Source of the DNA: Eriocheir sinensis
Taxonomy: Eukaryota > Arthropoda > Malacostraca > Decapoda > Varunidae
Assembly (NCBI RefSeq): GCF_024679095.1
Contig: NC_066549.1
Coordinates: 8,799,214 to 8,863,213 of the forward strand
Direction: 5' to 3'
Length of the DNA stretch: 64,000 nucleotides
Part shown: positions 60,348 to 64,000 of the stretch, in pieces
Layout of the letters: each line of letters begins with the position of its first letter
Numbering within the stretch: position 1 is the stretch's first letter
Translations under genes and position numbers: made by a program
The notes under the pieces: generated by a model
The model's input: only the letters and a program-made list of their open reading frames with translations
What the model was told of the DNA's origin: nothing
The model's database searches: none

Positions 60348-61500
60348 TGGCCGGTCTTGAGTCTCCCTGGGCGGCTTTCTAAACATTATAAGTAGAATAT
60401 CACACAGGCTCCAGATCCGGCCCGAGGGCTAACTGTATCGTAATGGTGGGTTTCAAAAGGGGAAGTGATCCTCCTGAGAGAAGGGAAAGCAGGTTAATGC
60501 CCCGAAGTGAACTGGGCAAAGGGGTGGGAGTTGCCGGGCGGGGTTTCTCACGAGCCGTCATCTGACACCCAGCTCGACTTTACCTTGCGAGGACGTGCCC
60601 TTCAGCCATCATTTGCCTGCCATGTACCGTCGTGTTCCCCCGCACCGATGCATTAGCGGTGAAGTTGTTGCGAGACTACTTGTTCGCCATGCAGGGCGGG
60701 GGACACTCGGCGGCCTGCGGGTTCTCCTTCACCTAACGAGGAAATGCCAGCGCGGGCAGCGGAGTTTTTGTGAGTAAGGAACTGGGACGTTGCCGTCTTG
60801 GGGTGAGGAGTCTTCATTTTTTTGTCATGTAAAATATTAGCATCTGATACTCCATATTAAGTTAACGTTAGACATTTTTGCTACTTATGGCGGAGCAGTG
60901 GATACCATCAGTCCACCTATACGTCTATTTTTCTACTTTTTCATCTGTACATATGTGGGCATAAGTAGACAGATGGATGAACATTATCTATAAATTACTT
61001 AATATTCTAGGGTATCAGCCGCCATGAAACATATAGATGAAAGAGGTGGCGCTGACAGTGTTTGAGGAATCGACAAACATGCATCATCGGAGAGCCATGT
61101 CAGAGGGAAGGACAAGACCGCAAAGACACACGCCGCGACACCCGAGACGAGTCGTTAGTCCGCCTCCTGGAGCCCGGCGCAGCGCCTGGCCCGACACTGA
61201 CAAAGAGAGGACTTGCCCCTGACTGACAGGTACTGGCCGGTCCTGTTCAGACAGTGGCCAATTAGGGAATGATAAACCATGATCAAGTAGCTTGCCTGCA
61301 GAAGTTTTTAAATCATGCAAAGTCTTAAGGAGGAACACACAAGCAAGAAAGGTAGCAATGCATGCAATCATATGTGGTGTGTGGAAAACAAATGATATAT
61401 TTTCTGATTATGGTGACAGAATACAGAAAAAGTAAAACTTTTAAAAGGAAAAAGAATTTTCAGTGAAAAAACAAAACAAACAAAAACAACATTCTTGAAT

Positions 61501-61501
<1 letters not shown>
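60348..61501. other. unannotated DNA
   Basis: No gene recognised. Confidence 0.5.

Positions 61502-61559
<58 letters not shown>
61502..61559. repeat. (GT)~28 microsatellite
   Basis: A pure GT tract. Confidence 0.97.
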
Positions 61560-62390
61560 CGGAAGAAAAAATCCCTTACGAGGAAATGGGACACAGTGAG
61601 TGAGGTGGCAGGGTGGTAACACTGTCTTGATGTAGTTCGAGGGAAGGGCGGGACGAGGGTGAGAAAGAGAGAGAGAGGGAAAGAGAGATGCAGGGAGGCA
61701 GGAAGGTGAAGCTGATACTTGCAATGGCTAAGAATCCTGTGCCATAGTTTAATTAAGACTAGAGGGCGTGCAAGGGAAGGGTTAAACCTGAAGGAAGCCA
61801 TCGATATTGAGATAAGACTATACATAGTTAACTTTACCCAAGACGATAGGAAAACAGGCATGAGAAACCGGTGCCTAAGGTGACTTTCCATGGGAGGGGA
61901 GAAGGACAGGACAGAGAATACGACGAGGAAAATGAAACCCAAATGAAGGCAATGGAGTCGAGGGAGGAGGACGGGACGGACCAGGGAGGAGGAAAGATTG
62001 GGGTTTTATTTTTCCTGGGAGGCCAGAAGATGGAGGGGAAATGGATGGGCTTCAGGGAGGGACAGACTTTGCATGATGAGTTCCGGTGATGGTGCGGCGC
62101 TAGGAGAAGGCGGATGAGTGGGCGGGAGAGAGGAACAAAGGAAGCGTGGTTGCAGTCTCTCGTTGTGTATGCATGAGGTCGCTGCATCACCCCTTGGAGA
62201 CGCTGGCAATCAATGTGGTGTTGATGGACGGTGTCATCCACCACTAGTTCAGGAATGTTACGAAGAGGATGCTGTGCACGATCCGCTACGTGTGTCCAGG
62301 AGGAAAACACTGTTCGCATCCCACTAATCGTCTTCAGTTGTGGGAGTTTTATTTCTCACTGTCCCCAAAACTTAACCTATAAAGTCTCCC

Positions 62391-62394
<4 letters not shown>
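61560..62394. other. unannotated G/A-rich DNA
   Basis: Purine-leaning sequence. No gene recognised. Confidence 0.5.

Positions 62395-62475
<81 letters not shown>
62395..62475. repeat. (TC)~19-(AC)~21 compound microsatellite
   Basis: A TC tract fused to an AC tract. Confidence 0.97.
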
Positions 62476-62476
<1 letters not shown>

Positions 62477-62763
62477 GTCACCTCCAATCGCCTGCCCCCA
62501 CACAAACAAACATTACCTATCACAACCAATGTATACCTGACAGAATACCTCAGCGGCCCGGCGCATTAATACTAACGGAGGAGCGTCAAGCAGCACTCCT
62601 ATCAATCCCAGTCATTCCCAGAGGAGCCGGGGCGGGGTGAGGGAGGGAGGGTAGGCGGGAAGGATCTGGTTATGAGCCTCCCTTTCATAGGCTACCTGGC
62701 AGGGCTGGCAAGCGGCGTCCCTGTGGTCAAGCAATCAATACTCCAACACAACGATGATTGAAG

Positions 62764-63961
<1,198 letters not shown>

Positions 63962-64000
63962 AAAGACGTACTTCTGAGTGAGAGCGTTTTCCTTAACTAT

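Overview
This is a eukaryotic window, almost certainly from a decapod crustacean (crab, shrimp or crayfish type). The grounds are its extreme density of long dinucleotide and trinucleotide microsatellites, several degenerate non-LTR retrotransposons, tRNA-derived SINEs, DNA-transposon remnants, and one intron-rich arthropod gene for a chitin-binding (peritrophin-type, CBM14) secreted protein. There is no operon-like organisation and no prokaryotic gene. Most long open frames are translations of simple repeats and are not genes.

Layout. 1-5 kb: microsatellites and a 460-bp purine tract. 5.2-6.9 kb: a frameshifted non-LTR reverse-transcriptase fragment bracketed by (CT)n. 7.8-8.9 kb and 18.8-20.8 kb: two copies of a second non-LTR family; two 3'-end fragments of it lie at 38.3 and 55.7 kb. 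10.9-13.3 kb: a SINE, then a degenerate Mutator-like transposase between short candidate inverted repeats, with an almost perfect 89-bp palindrome beside it. 17-25 kb: a SINE, the long LINE copy, compound microsatellites, a 590-bp piggyBac-type MITE with TTAA flanks, a second SINE family and a 47-bp tandem repeat. 26-27.6 kb: a 63-bp minisatellite of about 27 copies. 32.5-35.7 kb: a SINE and a third, still open non-LTR fragment bracketed by GA repeats. 37-45.5 kb: SINEs, (AAT)n, a 700-bp inverted-repeat element, and a nested SINE/SINE/microsatellite block.

46.5-55.6 kb holds the only host gene I can support. It is on the minus strand, with five coding exons whose splice phases all agree: signal peptide, a first chitin-binding domain split over exons 2 and 3, a Pro/Thr linker, a second domain, and a third cysteine-rich part over exons 4 and 5. 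The first exon with the ATG directly follows a splice-acceptor-like sequence, so a non-coding exon probably lies farther upstream. The 3' end was not found. 55.6-64 kb is intergenic or intronic DNA with microsatellites, small duplications and the longest GA tract of the window (about 520 bp).

The recurring theme is the association of retroposon ends with microsatellites. LINE and SINE 3' ends run directly into (CA)n, (CT)n or (TA)n, and some insertions have the same repeat on both sides. I found no convincing new enzymatic or defence system. The most notable items are the palindrome, the inverted-repeat elements, the microsatellite-flanked retroposons and the irregular third domain of the chitin-binding gene.
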